64,000 nt of DNA from contig NZ_CP080544.1 of the NCBI RefSeq assembly GCF_019551435.1, positions 682,001 through 746,000 of the forward strand, given 5' to 3'. Shown piece by piece: positions 37,215 to 52,391 of this stretch. The notes under the pieces were generated by a model. That model had not been told where the DNA came from, ran no database searches, and saw only the letters and a list, made by a program, of their open reading frames with translations. This DNA is from Lysobacter soyae. Lineage in GTDB: Bacteria; Pseudomonadota; Gammaproteobacteria; Xanthomonadales; Xanthomonadaceae. Numbering within the stretch: the stretch's first letter is position 1; the number at the start of each line of letters is the position of its first letter. The translations under genes were made by a program, and so were the position numbers.

Positions 37215-37250
37215 GGCCGGGTTTCGCATGTTTCCCGGCCTTGTTGTTTG
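37215..37250 (+). terminator. Leader hairpin of str operon with TTGTTGTTT tail
   Basis: GGCCGGG (37215-37221), a 12-base loop, CCCGGCC (37234-37240), then TTGTTGTTT. It lies only about 8 bases after the predicted transcription start, so it would form a 5'-terminal attenuator-like structure. Confidence 0.6.
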
Positions 37251-37289
37251 AACTGAACGGGCATCCGCCCTCGAATCACACGGTAAATC

Positions 37290-37664
37290 ATGGCAACCAT
37301 CAACCAGCTGGTCCGCAAGCCGCGGAGCCCGGAAACTTATAAGAGCACTTCGCCGGCATTGGCGAACTGCCCGCAACGTCGCGGCGTCTGCACGCGCGTT
37401 TACACCACCACCCCGAAGAAGCCGAACTCGGCAATGCGTAAGGTGGCCAAGGTGCGTCTCACCAATGGTTACGAAGTCATTTCGTACATCGGTGGTGAAG
37501 GCCACAACCTGCAAGAGCACAGCGTGGTCCTGATCCGCGGTGGCCGTGTGAAGGATTTGCCGGGTGTGCGTTACCACACCGTGCGCGGTTCGCTCGACGC
37601 CGCCGGTGTCGCCAAGCGTCGCCAACGCCGCTCGAAGTACGGCGCCAAGCGTCCGAAGGCGTAA
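37290..37664 (+). CDS. rpsL: 30S ribosomal protein S12
   Basis: A 124-residue decoding-centre protein. [18 protein letters not shown] and [14 protein letters not shown] keep the lysines (about 43 and 88) whose mutation gives streptomycin resistance, so a sensitive allele is expected. It is the first gene of the str operon. Confidence 0.98.
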   Translation: MATINQLVRKPRSPETYKSTSPALANCPQRRGVCTRVYTTTPKKPNSAMRKVAKVRLTNGYEVISYIGGEGHNLQEHSVVLIRGGRVKDLPGVRYHTVRGSLDAAGVAKRRQRRSKYGAKRPKA

Positions 37665-37724
37665 AGCCAATTTCCTGCCGTCGGATTTCCGGTGGCTCCA
37701 AGAACTACAGATTGAGATACACCC

Positions 37725-38192
37725 ATGTCGCGTAAAGGTTCAACCCCGCAACGCAATGTCCTTCCGGACCCGAAGCACGGATCGGAAACCATTGCACGTT
37801 TCATCAACATGGTCATGCAAAGTGGCAAGAAGTCGATCGCTGAAAAGATCGTCTACGGCGCCATGGACGTGATCGGTGAAAAGAACCCCAATTCCCTGGA
37901 ATTGGTGGAAAAAGCCCTCGCAAATGTCGCACCGACTGTTGAAGTGAAGTCGCGTCGCGTCGGCGGCGCCACCTATCAGGTGCCGGTCGAAGTCCGCGCT
38001 TCGCGTCGTATGGCCTTGGCCATGCGCTGGTTGATTGAATCTGCGCGCAAGCGCGGTGAAAACTCCATGCCGCGCAAGCTCGCTGCTGAATTGTTGGACG
38101 CCTCGGAAAGCCGCGGCGGCGCCATCAAGAAGCGCGAAGAAACGCACCGCATGGCGGAAGCCAACAAGGCATTCGCGCACTTCCGCTGGTAA
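37725..38192 (+). CDS. rpsG: 30S ribosomal protein S7
   Basis: A 155-residue S7 ([60 protein letters not shown]). It organises the 3' major domain of 16S rRNA and in relatives is the translational repressor of the str operon. It lies 60 bases after rpsL. Confidence 0.98.
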   Translation: MSRKGSTPQRNVLPDPKHGSETIARFINMVMQSGKKSIAEKIVYGAMDVIGEKNPNSLELVEKALANVAPTVEVKSRRVGGATYQVPVEVRASRRMALAMRWLIESARKRGENSMPRKLAAELLDASESRGGAIKKREETHRMAEANKAFAHFRW

Positions 38193-38345
38193 TCGGTTTC
38201 GCCAGTGGAAGCCGGTAATACCGGCCTTCGCGACCTCACGCGCCTCCGGGCGCGTGGATCCATCCAGAGGCCGCCCCATGGGCGGCGTTTGGGCATTTAC
38301 CGGTAAGGATTTCCTTCCGGTCAAAACACAAAGAGAGAGACGACC

Positions 38346-40442
<2,097 letters not shown>

Positions 40443-40451
40443 TCATGCAAT

Positions 40452-40473
40452 GGGTCTGTCGCCAGACAGACCC
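40452..40473 (+). other. Perfect hairpin between fusA and tuf2
   Basis: GGGTCTGTC-GCCA-GACAGACCC, nine perfect pairs with a four-base loop, followed by CAATTTAAATTC rather than a T run. It is more likely an RNA processing or stability element than a strong terminator. Confidence 0.6.
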
Positions 40474-40505
40474 CAATTTAAATTCTCCAATCAGGTAGAA
40501 GAGAA

Positions 40506-41696
40506 ATGGCAAAGGAAAAGTTTGAGCGCAAGAAGCCGCACGTGAACGTGGGCACGATTGGTCACGTTGACCATGGCAAAACGACCTTGACGGCAGCACT
40601 GACGAAGGTTGGCGCAGAGCGTTTCGGTGGTGAATTCAAAGACTACTCGGCGATTGACGCCGCGCCGGAAGAGAAGGCCCGTGGTATCACGATCTCGACC
40701 GCGCACGTTGAATACGAAAGCCCGACGCGCCACTACGCGCACGTTGACTGCCCGGGCCACGCCGACTACGTGAAGAACATGATCACGGGTGCAGCGCAGA
40801 TGGACGGCGCGATCCTGGTGTGCTCGGCCGCTGACGGCCCGATGCCGCAAACCCGCGAACACATCCTGCTGTCGCGCCAAGTTGGCGTGCCGCACATTGT
40901 GGTGTTCTTGAACAAGGCTGACATGGTTGACGACGCCGAGCTGCTCGAACTCGTCGAAATGGAAGTCCGTGAATTGCTGTCGAAGTACGACTTCCCGGGC
41001 GACGACACCCCGATCGTGCACGGTTCGGCTCGCTTGGCTTTGGAAGGCGACCAATCGGACATCGGCGTGCCGGCCATCCTGAAGTTGGTTGACGCGTTGG
41101 ATTCGTACATTCCGGAACCGGAACGCGACATCGACAAGCCGTTCCTGATGCCGGTGGAAGACGTGTTCTCGATCTCGGGTCGCGGCACCGTGGTGACCGG
41201 CCGTATCGAACGCGGCATCATCAAGGTTGGTGACGAAATCGAAATCGTCGGTATCCGTCCGACCCAGAAGACGACCGTGACCGGCGTTGAAATGTTCCGC
41301 AAGCTGCTGGACCAAGGTCAAGCAGGCGACAACGCAGGTTTGCTGTTGCGCGGTACCAAGCGTGACGACGTTGAGCGCGGCCAAGTGTTGTGCAAGCCGG
41401 GTTCGATCAACCCGCATACCGACTTCGAAGCCGAAGTGTATGTGTTGTCGAAAGACGAAGGTGGCCGTCACACGCCGTTCTTCAAGGGTTACCGTCCGCA
41501 GTTCTACTTCCGTACCACCGATATCACCGGTGCGGTTGAATTGCCGGAAGGCGTTGAAATGGTGATGCCGGGCGACAACGTGAAGATGGTTGTCAGCTTG
41601 ATCAACCCGGTGGCCATGGACGAAGGTCTGCGCTTCGCGATCCGCGAAGGCGGCCGTACCGTCGGCGCCGGCGTGGTCTCGAAGATCATCAAGTAA
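40506..41696 (+). CDS. tuf: Elongation factor Tu, copy 2
   Basis: Second EF-Tu gene (tufA position, after fusA), encoding the same 396-residue protein as copy 1. The start has AGGTAGAAGAGAA upstream, unlike copy 1, and the two copies diverge immediately 5' of the ATG. Identity continues 33 bases past the stop into a REP element. Near-identity at third positions points to gene conversion. Confidence 0.98.
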   Translation: MAKEKFERKKPHVNVGTIGHVDHGKTTLTAALTKVGAERFGGEFKDYSAIDAAPEEKARGITISTAHVEYESPTRHYAHVDCPGHADYVKNMITGAAQMDGAILVCSAADGPMPQTREHILLSRQVGVPHIVVFLNKADMVDDAELLELVEMEVRELLSKYDFPGDDTPIVHGSARLALEGDQSDIGVPAILKLVDALDSYIPEPERDIDKPFLMPVEDVFSISGRGTVVTGRIERGIIKVGDEIEIVGIRPTQKTTVTGVEMFRKLLDQGQAGDNAGLLLRGTKRDDVERGQVLCKPGSINPHTDFEAEVYVLSKDEGGRHTPFFKGYRPQFYFRTTDITGAVELPEGVEMVMPGDNVKMVVSLINPVAMDEGLRFAIREGGRTVGAGVVSKIIK

Positions 41697-41703
41697 TCAT
41701 CCC

Positions 41704-41791
41704 CCTCCTTCTCCACAAAGTGGAGAAGGAACCCAACCCCTTCTCCACTACGTGGAGAAGGTGCCCCCAAAGGGGGCGGATGAGGCGCTCC
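41704..41791 (+). repeat. REP-like palindromes, copy 6 (after tuf2), partial tandem
   Basis: A first stem CCTTCTCCAC-AAA-GTGGAGAAGG alone, then 12 bases later a complete unit CCTTCTCCAC-TAC-GTGGAGAAGG-T-GCCCCC-AAA-GGGGGC-GGATGAGGCGC. It starts 7 bases after the stop of tuf2. Confidence 0.9.
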
Positions 41792-41820
41792 TAAAAAAGC
41801 CCACCCTTGATAAACCCAAA

Positions 41821-41855
41821 AAAATCCCCCGCTCAAAAAAGCGGGGGATTTTTTT
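41821..41855 (+). terminator. Strong intrinsic terminator of str operon
   Basis: AAAATCCCCCGCT, loop CAAAAA, AGCGGGGGATTTT followed by more T (to 41855). A 13-pair stem with a T run: the only textbook intrinsic terminator in the window. It separates tuf2 from tRNA-Ala and from S10. Confidence 0.92.
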
Positions 41856-41878
41856 ATGTATGATCAAACCGTACCTAC

Positions 41879-41954
<76 letters not shown>

Positions 41955-41967
41955 AACTCCTTACCAT

Positions 41968-42010
41968 TGTTTGGGCTGCCTGCGCCCACCCGTTGTTCGC
42001 AAGGCTTGCG
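41968..42010 (+). repeat. Imperfect direct repeat, left copy
   Basis: TGTTTGGGCTGC, 13 unlike bases, TTGTTCGC, then AAGGCTTGCG. The same pieces at the same spacing recur at 52474-52516, just before rpsJ, with GG replacing AA. The two copies enclose the whole inserted segment. Confidence 0.5.
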
Positions 42011-42807
42011 GGACTGTCGTCCGCGTTTTCCCGACAACACTCGAGGGATCGACAAGGAATTCTATGTTGTCGTGCCCTTCTGAAGGGTCGCTGCTGCACT
42101 GATAATCATGACCATGTTGTAAAACCGAACAAGGCTGTCGCTGCCGATACAAACTCCGTAAGCCCGTCCTTGATACTCCATCCATTGCGGTAGATTCCCA
42201 GAAACCCGTCCGCTTTCGCGCAACACAACGTTTATCCAAGTTATGTTTTCCGCTCCCACAGATGGAACCAGCAGACTCGTTGAATGATGCATCCAAGATG
42301 GTGACCGGTGACATCGTATTCCCCGACAAACGATTGATCGGTCCAACAATCCGTTAGATTGAGCATCATATTCAAGCGGCTCTAAAGGTTGCCTTCGGGT
42401 TGCCTATACAGCTTTTGACGCATTGACAGGAAGCCATCGAGCCATCGGAATTGGCAATACTTGACGCGGAGAAGCGAGAGCTCCTCCAGTATGTGACTGA
42501 GCGCTTGGATATTGAAGCCCACTTTAGACCTGCAAACCTCCAGAGTTTTATGATGGAAGATCACATGGTCTGAGCGTTCTTCTCGAAGTGCTTCTTGCAG
42601 CGGACAGTTGGCATCCAACGTGACTTACTTCAAATCAAATCTATCGACGCGGGTCGCGGAGTCGGCAATGAGCATCAGAATGCCCCTGCGGCAATGCTGA
42701 TCTTCAGATCATTGCGACAATAAGTGTCCTGTCTCTAAGCGGGCTCGAGTAGGTCATTCTTGAGTTGGTAAATCGTCGCGTTAGGGTGGCGTGCGGATAC
42801 TGCGGCT
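42011..42807. other. Degenerate region without a supported gene
   Basis: About 800 bases with lower GC and irregular codon use. Two weak leftward frames exist. 42062-42349 contains QWMEYQGRAYGVCIGSDSL and could be a fragment of a real protein. 42382-42618 has a TTG start and ends LYRQPEGNL. A rightward stretch at about 42431-42574 (PSELAILDAEKRELLQYVTE) looks protein-like but has no start. I recognise none. The region is best read as decayed accessory DNA. Confidence 0.5.
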
Positions 42808-43170
42808 CTAGACTTTGAACTCAAAGTTTGGAATCCAGCTGTGGCGCTTGTTGAATTCGTTGAAAGCCGAAACCACGCCGATGTCGTGACCGAATATATA
42901 GCGAGTAGAATCCGAGCCAGGATTGACGAGCCTTAGTAGGCCTCTATAAATCTCAAAAGTGACGGGTGCAGTTTGTGTGAACTGGTTTAGGCAACGCTGT
43001 AGATATAAACCGTACAAATTCTTAGATTTATCTGCAATATCGTGTTCGGCATCGTCTACAAGTTCTTGGAGCAAGCCGCGGGCAGTAACCAAATGCTCTA
43101 GTTTCGCCCTATGATTCTGGGCGTCCTCCGCCTGTTCCAAATGCAGCTTCATTTCCTCGAAAGTGTCCAT
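42808..43170 (-). CDS. Hypothetical helical protein downstream of hsdR
   Basis: A 120-residue protein of no recognised family. It starts MDTFEEMKLHLEQAEDAQNH (an ATG five codons earlier, 43185, is possible). The first 60 residues are predicted amphipathic helix (LEHLVTARGLLQELVDDAEH), followed by YGLYLQRCLNQF and a less regular end, NKRHSWIPNFEFKV. It is in the same orientation as the hsd operon and could be its last gene, although degenerate sequence lies between. It may be a truncated protein. Confidence 0.45.
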   Translation of the reverse strand: MDTFEEMKLHLEQAEDAQNHRAKLEHLVTARGLLQELVDDAEHDIADKSKNLYGLYLQRCLNQFTQTAPVTFEIYRGLLRLVNPGSDSTRYIFGHDIGVVSAFNEFNKRHSWIPNFEFKV

Positions 43171-43185
43171 AAATGCACCATACAT

Positions 43186-43485
43186 CTAAAGCACTCGAGT
43201 TAAGTCGCTGCCAACCTTCAGGTAGGTTTGACATCGAATTGATCCTAACTGTCGGCTTGAACCAATTAAAAAACCGATTTGCAAAAAACAGTAGAACAAA
43301 CGCCCCGGCGGTTTATTGAGTTGCAGATATGGCGATTTCAGGTGGATGAAATTCCCCATGTCTGCCAGCAGCTGATGCACTTCCTTGTCCGCCCAGACTT
43401 ACTCGCGCTTGTAGTCCAAGACTATATTGAAGCACTATCGCAATGCCTCCTCAAAGCGGTATTGGTGGTTCTCAATGCGTGCCAT
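43186..43485 (-). pseudogene. Decayed reading frame between hsdR and the small ORF
   Basis: From ATG 43485 leftward the frame reads MARIENHQYRFEEALR, stop (43435-43437), CFNIVLDYKRE, stop (43399-43401), then VWADKEVHQLLADMGNFIHL and onward to a third stop at 43186. All pieces are in one frame and protein-like, so this looks like a gene inactivated by nonsense changes. The family is not recognised. The following ORF starts in the same frame directly after the last stop. Confidence 0.4.
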
Positions 43486-43527
43486 ATCCCTCAGGCTCCC
43501 TTTGTTCTTGCGTTACCGACGTGACGG

Positions 43528-46500
43528 TTATCGCGAATGCTTATTGGGTAGTTCAGCGATGCGAACCGACCACCCCGATGACAACGCCTCAGCTTGCTGC
43601 AGCACGGTCTGCACTGCCGCATCCTGCAAATCAGGCGGATAGCCATACTTTCTCAGGATGCGCTTCACCAACACGCGCATCCGCGCTCTTGCCGAATCGC
43701 GGTGCGCCCAATCGACGGAGACGTTTTCGCGCAGACTGACCAGCAGCTCGTGAGCGATAAGTTTCAGCCTGTCGTCGCCCATCATCTGAATGGCGCTTTC
43801 GTTCTCGGCAAGTGCATCGTAGAAGGCAATCTCCTCGTCGGACAGCCCTTGCTCTTCACCCCGCTGGCGTGCCGCACGGATGTCCTTGGCCAACTGGATC
43901 AGCTCCTGCAGCACCTCTGCGGTCGTGATCGCATTGGCGTGGTAGCGCGCCATAGCGTCTTCTAGGCGTTCCGAGAAGGCCTTGGTCTGCACCACGTTGG
44001 CCTTGCTGCGCGAGCGAATCCCATCGTTCAGCAACTTGCGCAATGCTTCCAGAGCAAGATTCCTCTTCTCCATCTGTTGCACTTCGGCAAGGAACTCGTC
44101 GGAGAGGATGGAGATGTCCGGGCTCTTGACTCCTGCAGCCGCCAGGATGTCTACGATCTCGGTCGAAACCACAGCACGGCTTACGATTTGCTGGATAGCC
44201 AATTCGCGCTCCTGCTGGGCCATGCCAGACCCTGAACTGCTCTTGACCAATGCAGCGCGAATCGCCTGGAAGAAGCCAACCTCCTCTCGAATTTCTCGCG
44301 CCTCGTCAGAGGCAGAGGCCAAAGCGTAAGCCTTGGACAATGCGAGCACGGCATCCTGGTATCGGCGGTGAGCGTTCTTCTTACCCTCCGCCGTTCTTTC
44401 CTTCTCAGCCAGCTTCTGCTGCAGACCAAGAATCCACTCGATGGCGCCAGCCATCATTACCAAGCGCTCTTGGGGCGTACCACCAATCGCCGACGCATAG
44501 TCGTAGCCGTGGTACATGTCCCGCACGACCTCGTACTTCTCCATCAGCACTGCGATGGCCTGCGCTTCGTCGACGCCGGTGTTTTCTTGGTCGCTCTTGG
44601 AGTACTGTTGTAGAGCGGACTTCAGGCTTTGCGCAATGCCGATGTAGTCCACGATCAGTCCTGCGGGCTTGTCGCGGAACACACGGTTCACACGTGCAAT
44701 CGCCTGCATTAGGCCATGCCCCTTCATCGGCTTATCCACGTACATCGTGTGCATGCACGGTGCGTCAAAGCCGGTGAGCCACATGTCCCGAACGATCACG
44801 AGCTTGAGCGGGTCTTTGGGATCGCGCGCACGCATCGCCAACAGATCACGCCGGGCCTTGTTGCCAATGTGCTGCTGCCACTCCTGCGGGTCGCTCGCGG
44901 CCCCCGTCATCACGATCTTAACAGCACCTGCGTTGTCATCGGTGCTGTGCCAGTCGGGTCGCAGCTTGATGATCTCGTCGTAGAGCTTCACGCAAATGCG
45001 ACGGCTCATACACACCACCATCGCCTTGCCATCAAGGGCTGCCACACGGTCCTCGAAGTGGGCAATCATATCGTTGGCCACCAAAGCAAGGCGCTTATCG
45101 CTGCCAACCAGAGCTTCAACCGTTGACCACTTCTTCTTGAAGCGCTCCTGGTCGACCTCGGAGTCCTCCTCAGTCAGATCGTCAACCTCGGCGTCGATCT
45201 TCGGCTTCTCGTCCTCGTCGAGTTCGATGCGCGCCAACCGCGACTCGTAATAGATCGGAACGGTCGCACCATCCTCGACCGCACGGCTGATGTCGTAGAC
45301 ATCGATGTAGTTGCCGAATACCGCCGGGGTATTGACGTCGTCCGCTTCGATGGGCGTACCGGTAAAGCCGATGAAGGATGCGTTCGGCAGAGCGTCGCGC
45401 ATGTACTTGGCAAAGCCATAGGAGATTTCGCCGGTCTTCGCGTCCACTTTGGCCTTGAAGCCGTATTGGCTGCGGTGCGCTTCATCCGCGATGACGACCA
45501 CGTTGCGACGGGTAGTGAGCGGCTCCGCAACCTCGCCGAACTTCTGCAAGGTCGTGAAAATCACGCCGCCAGATGCCCGGCTCAAAACCTTCTGAAGATC
45601 TTCTCGGTTCTCGGCCTGCACGGGCGTCTGCCGGATCAGATCGCGGCACCTAGAGAAGGTAGAAAAGAGCTGATCGTCGAGGTCGTTGCGGTCAGTCAGC
45701 ACCACCAACGTCGGGTTGGCCATTGCCGGGTGTTTGACCAGCTGCCCAGCGTAGAACGCCATCAGCAGGCTTTTGCCAGAGCCCTGGGTGTGCCAAATCA
45801 CGCCCGCGCGCTTATCGCCTTGACGTTGAGTCCTCACACTTGGCAAACCGTAGCCAACAGGGTCTTCTGCCACTCCCTCCACTGCCATCGAAGCACGAAC
45901 AGTCGATGCCACCGCGTGTCGCACTGCATGGAACTGGTGGTAGCCCGCGATGATCTTGGCCAGCCCCGAACCGGTTTCGCCGAAGACTGTGAAGTGACAG
46001 AGCAGGTCGAGCAGTCGACTATGCTCGAACACACCATCAATCAGTGTTGAAAGTTCCGGCGCGCCCTTCGGTGCAACGTCCGTGCCATCGGTAGTGCGCC
46101 ACGGCATGAAGCGTTCAACGTCTGCCGACAGTGACCCCACCCGGGCCGCAATACCATCTGACGTAACCAGCAGCGCGTTGGTGTTGAACAGCGCCGGAAT
46201 CTGCTTCTTGTAGGTCTGAAGCTGGTTGAACGCGCCCAGCAGATGCGCCCCCGCGCTGCCTGGAGCTTTCAGCTCAATCACCCCCAGCGGCAAGCCGTTC
46301 ACGAACACCACCACATCGGGTCGCCGGTTGTTCTGGCCGTTGATCACCACGAACTGGCTTACCGCCAGCCAGTCGTTCTGCTCCGGGTTTTCGAGGTCGA
46401 TGAGCGCGACCTTGCCCGCTGTCAGCGTGCCGTCGTCGGCGTAGTACTCGACGTCCACGCCTTCCGTCATCAGCTGGTGGAGGCGGCGGTTCTCTTCGAG

Positions 46501-46746
46501 CAACGATGGCAGATCGGACTGCATCACGCGCCGGACGGCTTCATGACGCGCCTCCAATGGCAAACCAGGATTCAGACGCGCAACGGCGTCCTCGAATCGT
46601 TTCTTGAGCACGACCTCATCGTGACTCTCGCGCTCCGGTCGGTGTCCATCTGGGCCAATGTCCTCCTCGCGTTCGACGACGTAATCGAGAGCTCGCAGCT
46701 GATCCAGCAACGCCTGCTCGACGGCGGCCTCAGATAGAAAAGCCAT
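43528..46746 (-). CDS. hsdR: Type I restriction enzyme, R subunit
   Basis: A 1072-residue HsdR. The nuclease core is visible at residues 143-160 ([20 protein letters not shown]: Asp144, Glu158, Lys160). The translocase motor has the P-loop QGSGKS (321-326), DEAH (421-424), FTGTP and [14 protein letters not shown]. The C-terminal helical domain should contact the methylase. It is needed for ATP-driven translocation and cleavage of unmodified DNA. All motifs are intact. It follows the HEPN-like gene by about 34 bases and ends the hsd operon. Confidence 0.95.
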   Translation of the reverse strand: MAFLSEAAVEQALLDQLRALDYVVEREEDIGPDGHRPERESHDEVVLKKRFEDAVARLNPGLPLEARHEAVRRVMQSDLPSLLEENRRLHQLMTEGVDVEYYADDGTLTAGKVALIDLENPEQNDWLAVSQFVVINGQNNRRPDVVVFVNGLPLGVIELKAPGSAGAHLLGAFNQLQTYKKQIPALFNTNALLVTSDGIAARVGSLSADVERFMPWRTTDGTDVAPKGAPELSTLIDGVFEHSRLLDLLCHFTVFGETGSGLAKIIAGYHQFHAVRHAVASTVRASMAVEGVAEDPVGYGLPSVRTQRQGDKRAGVIWHTQGSGKSLLMAFYAGQLVKHPAMANPTLVVLTDRNDLDDQLFSTFSRCRDLIRQTPVQAENREDLQKVLSRASGGVIFTTLQKFGEVAEPLTTRRNVVVIADEAHRSQYGFKAKVDAKTGEISYGFAKYMRDALPNASFIGFTGTPIEADDVNTPAVFGNYIDVYDISRAVEDGATVPIYYESRLARIELDEDEKPKIDAEVDDLTEEDSEVDQERFKKKWSTVEALVGSDKRLALVANDMIAHFEDRVAALDGKAMVVCMSRRICVKLYDEIIKLRPDWHSTDDNAGAVKIVMTGAASDPQEWQQHIGNKARRDLLAMRARDPKDPLKLVIVRDMWLTGFDAPCMHTMYVDKPMKGHGLMQAIARVNRVFRDKPAGLIVDYIGIAQSLKSALQQYSKSDQENTGVDEAQAIAVLMEKYEVVRDMYHGYDYASAIGGTPQERLVMMAGAIEWILGLQQKLAEKERTAEGKKNAHRRYQDAVLALSKAYALASASDEAREIREEVGFFQAIRAALVKSSSGSGMAQQERELAIQQIVSRAVVSTEIVDILAAAGVKSPDISILSDEFLAEVQQMEKRNLALEALRKLLNDGIRSRSKANVVQTKAFSERLEDAMARYHANAITTAEVLQELIQLAKDIRAARQRGEEQGLSDEEIAFYDALAENESAIQMMGDDRLKLIAHELLVSLRENVSVDWAHRDSARARMRVLVKRILRKYGYPPDLQDAAVQTVLQQAEALSSGWSVRIAELPNKHSR

Positions 46747-46780
46747 TATTGTTCTCCTGCGAATCTGAATTTGTACATTT

Positions 46781-47827
46781 CTATTCAGCCTCTAACCCAA
46801 AAACCCCCCGCAACTCATTTATTTCTGTTGCGAAGTTTTTTCGGCTTTCTTCGTGACGCGTGGCTTCACCAATAACTTCGTACTCAAGCCGCCTATCGGG
46901 GTCTTCCCCGCGTGTCTTTCTAAATATGCAAAGACGAGTAGAGTGACCGACGCCGTCCTCGCGAAAGTAAATCAACGGGCGAAGGCCAAAAATAAGCCCA
47001 TCAGCAATAACGAGCATTTGTCCTTGCTGAAAATATTTCGCAGACTCCAGCATTTGCTGATGGCTAATTTTGATGTTCTGGATTGTCCTTGTGGAGCTAT
47101 GCCCGCGGAATATTTCACATCGCAGAGTTGTCCCATCAACCTGACCTAAATATCGAACAATCTGGATGTCTTCTAGTCCATCAAGATCTGCAAGTACTTC
47201 CACTACATCTACATAGCATTCGGTAATCCAGCTCCGCGCCTGTACCTCAGACTGTGCCGCGCTATGAGAGAAGGCATTTCGAGACTGGTTGAGCTCCTTC
47301 ATCGCAGCAAGTGTCGCCGCTGGTGAGATTTTTGCGACGGAGGGGAAAATTCCTGCTGCACTCAACTGGCTAGTGATTTTCTCGATGTTTTCAAGCCTTT
47401 GTGCAACGCTATCAGTGAACAGATCCTTGAACTTCAGCGGATCTACGACCGGAATATTTCGATGACGACATTCCGCCACAGCTAGCGCATGAAGAATATC
47501 GATGACCGACTCCCAGGTGTCCCGTAGAAGATGCAGGCGTTGCAGATCGCTCTCGTACCCATTTTCGAATCGGTAAAAATAGTAAGCAATCGGTGATGGA
47601 AATTGATTGCATACGGATTCTTTAATTCCTTCTTCGCGCTGTTGGGTGAAGTCCGAAAATGTCGCTTCATAAGTATCCGGACTCATGGTGAAAAGAACGA
47701 AGCTTGGCCTTGGCTGAAAACCAAAAATTTCGAGGTTTCCGCCCGTCTGTTCTGAGTACTGCTCATCCAACCACTCGTTGTATGTCGGACAAGCCTCATA
47801 ATTGTTTGGGTCGAGCTGAAGCTTCAT
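46781..47827 (-). CDS. Candidate HEPN-domain protein embedded in hsd operon
   Basis: A 348-residue protein of unrecognised family between hsdS and hsdR. Numbered from the ATG at 47827, the middle is helical ([19 protein letters not shown], then [11 protein letters not shown]) and carries RNAFSH at residues 183-188 (bases 47264-47281). That fits the RX4-6H HEPN RNase signature with Asn after Arg. The last 120 residues look beta-rich ([30 protein letters not shown]). HEPN nucleases such as PrrC and RloC are known companions of type I systems. Function is inferred. An ATG at 47857 overlaps hsdS. Confidence 0.65.
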   Translation of the reverse strand: MKLQLDPNNYEACPTYNEWLDEQYSEQTGGNLEIFGFQPRPSFVLFTMSPDTYEATFSDFTQQREEGIKESVCNQFPSPIAYYFYRFENGYESDLQRLHLLRDTWESVIDILHALAVAECRHRNIPVVDPLKFKDLFTDSVAQRLENIEKITSQLSAAGIFPSVAKISPAATLAAMKELNQSRNAFSHSAAQSEVQARSWITECYVDVVEVLADLDGLEDIQIVRYLGQVDGTTLRCEIFRGHSSTRTIQNIKISHQQMLESAKYFQQGQMLVIADGLIFGLRPLIYFREDGVGHSTRLCIFRKTRGEDPDRRLEYEVIGEATRHEESRKNFATEINELRGVFGLEAE

Positions 47828-47831
47828 CTGA

Positions 47832-50700
<2,869 letters not shown>

Positions 50701-50824
50701 TGTGCATCTTCCAGTTTTCGAACGATTTGTACTGCGTAAATTCTCAATGCTTTAAAACTTTCTCCGCACATCAACGGCCGTTCACATGCACCGCGAAGAT
50801 GTGGGCTCAGCAAGTGAGGGAACC

Positions 50825-51454
50825 TCATTTGTTCCTGTCCGTCCCCGCAACGGGCAAATGCCAGCCCCTACGCACCGCCAACATCCGCAAAACAAAACAA
50901 AGCAGCGCACCCGCAAACATCACCGCCGCAGACGGCAGGCCCAACGCTATACCAACCACCACCACGGTCGCACCAGCCAACGCCGCAATCGCATACAAAT
51001 CCGCACGCAACACCATCGGCACATCGGCCAGCAACACATCACGCAACATCCCGCCGCCGATCCCGGTGAGCATGCCAAGCAACGCCGCCATCACCGGATT
51101 CAATCCGTAGTCCAAGGCTTTCTGCGCGCCGGCAACGGCAAACAATCCCAAGCCAGCGGCATCGAACATCCGCACCGGTGTTTTCATGCGTTCAATCAAG
51201 GGCGCCCAGAAGAAGGTGATAAGACCGGCACCCATCGCCACCGCCAAGTAGCGCCAGTCCCGCAATGCAGCTGGCGGCGTTGCACCAATCAACACGTCAC
51301 GACAAATACCGCCAGCGCTTGAAGCGGCAAAAGAAAGTACGAGCACGCCGAACAGATCCAACTGCTTTCGTGTAGCCACAGTCGCGCCGCTCAATGCAAA
51401 GACGAACGTGCCGACTAAATCGGCGATCAACAGCAGAACTTCAGATGAAGGCAT
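50825..51454 (-). CDS. TRIC-family (UPF0126/YicG) membrane protein
   Basis: A 209-residue protein with seven hydrophobic segments arranged as two related halves, each carrying a glycine-rich bend: SSAGGICRDVL and GIGGGMLRDVL. This is the signature of the bacterial trimeric intracellular cation channel family (UPF0126). It is expected to form a cation channel in the inner membrane. It shares orientation with hsd, but composition returns to that of the core genome, so it is probably not part of the hsd unit. Confidence 0.9.
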   Translation of the reverse strand: MPSSEVLLLIADLVGTFVFALSGATVATRKQLDLFGVLVLSFAASSAGGICRDVLIGATPPAALRDWRYLAVAMGAGLITFFWAPLIERMKTPVRMFDAAGLGLFAVAGAQKALDYGLNPVMAALLGMLTGIGGGMLRDVLLADVPMVLRADLYAIAALAGATVVVVGIALGLPSAAVMFAGALLCFVLRMLAVRRGWHLPVAGTDRNK

Positions 51455-51583
51455 GGCGGTCCCTGGTCGCGTCGGTCACTTTAACATTTGAAAAGCGTGC
51501 TTTCGGAACACTGTGTCGCACGGCCACTGCTACTACGCCGAATCGCGAGTTGCTACGCTGGATAGCTATTCAAGGAGCATCCC

Positions 51584-52363
51584 ATGAACGCACGCATGCC
51601 CACACTCTTCTTCGGTCACGGCAGCCCGATGAACGCCATCGAGGACAACGATTGGGCGCGTGCTTGGGGCGCCATCGGGCGTGACTTGCCCAAGCCGCGG
51701 GCCATTCTGTCGGTATCCGCGCACTGGTATGTGCCGGCCACGGCGGTCACCGCCAACGCGCGGCCCAAAACCATCCACGACTTCGGTGGTTTCCCGAAGC
51801 CCTTGTTCGACGTCCAATATCCGGCGCCCGGCGACGCGGATCTAGTCAAACGGGTTCAAGAGTTGTTGGCACCGCTTGCAGTGGCCGCGGATTCTTCTTG
51901 GGGTCTCGACCACGGCACTTGGTCCGTACTCTGTCATGTCTATCCGAATGCCGACATCCCGGTCGTCCAACTTTCCATCGACAGCACGAAACCGCCGGCC
52001 TTCCATTACGAGTTGGGGCGCAAGCTCCGTCCACTTCGCGACGAAGGCATTCTCCTGATGGGGAGCGGGGACGTCGTGCATAACCTCCACAGTTATGCCT
52101 GGGGCCGCCATCCGGTGGAACCGTTTGACTGGGCGACCCGTTTCGAGACCTTGGCCCGCAAGCTGATGGAGCAGGGGGATCATCAGACTTTGGTGGATTA
52201 CGACGCTTTGGGGCGGGATGCGGAGCTGTCGATTCCGACGCCGGAGCATTATTTGCCGTTGTTGTATGTGCTTGGGGCGAGTTATGAGGGGGAGGTGCCG
52301 AGTTATCCGGTGGAGGGGATGGATGGGGGGTCTATTTCTATGTTGACGGTGCGGTTTGGGTGA
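51584..52363 (+). CDS. ygiD: LigB-type extradiol dioxygenase, YgiD-like
   Basis: A 259-residue class III extradiol ring-cleavage enzyme. PTLFFGHGSPMNAIEDNDWA is the family start; the metal His ligands lie in GHGSP and SAHWYV, and DHGTWSVLCHVYP follows. YgiD-type enzymes cleave 4,5-DOPA-like catechols using Zn or Fe. GGAG lies 10 bases before the ATG. The last 150 bases become strikingly G/T-rich on the coding strand (GGGGCGAG, GGAGGGGATGGATGGGGG), unlike the rest of the gene. Confidence 0.9.
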   Translation: MNARMPTLFFGHGSPMNAIEDNDWARAWGAIGRDLPKPRAILSVSAHWYVPATAVTANARPKTIHDFGGFPKPLFDVQYPAPGDADLVKRVQELLAPLAVAADSSWGLDHGTWSVLCHVYPNADIPVVQLSIDSTKPPAFHYELGRKLRPLRDEGILLMGSGDVVHNLHSYAWGRHPVEPFDWATRFETLARKLMEQGDHQTLVDYDALGRDAELSIPTPEHYLPLLYVLGASYEGEVPSYPVEGMDGGSISMLTVRFG

Positions 52364-52391
52364 GGGACTGGAGTAAGTGGGGGCTTATTTA

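Noticed and set aside
43279-43524. Rightward 81-codon frame between the small ORF and hsdR
   Set aside because: It overlaps the protein-like leftward frame, has no ribosome-binding site and resembles no protein.
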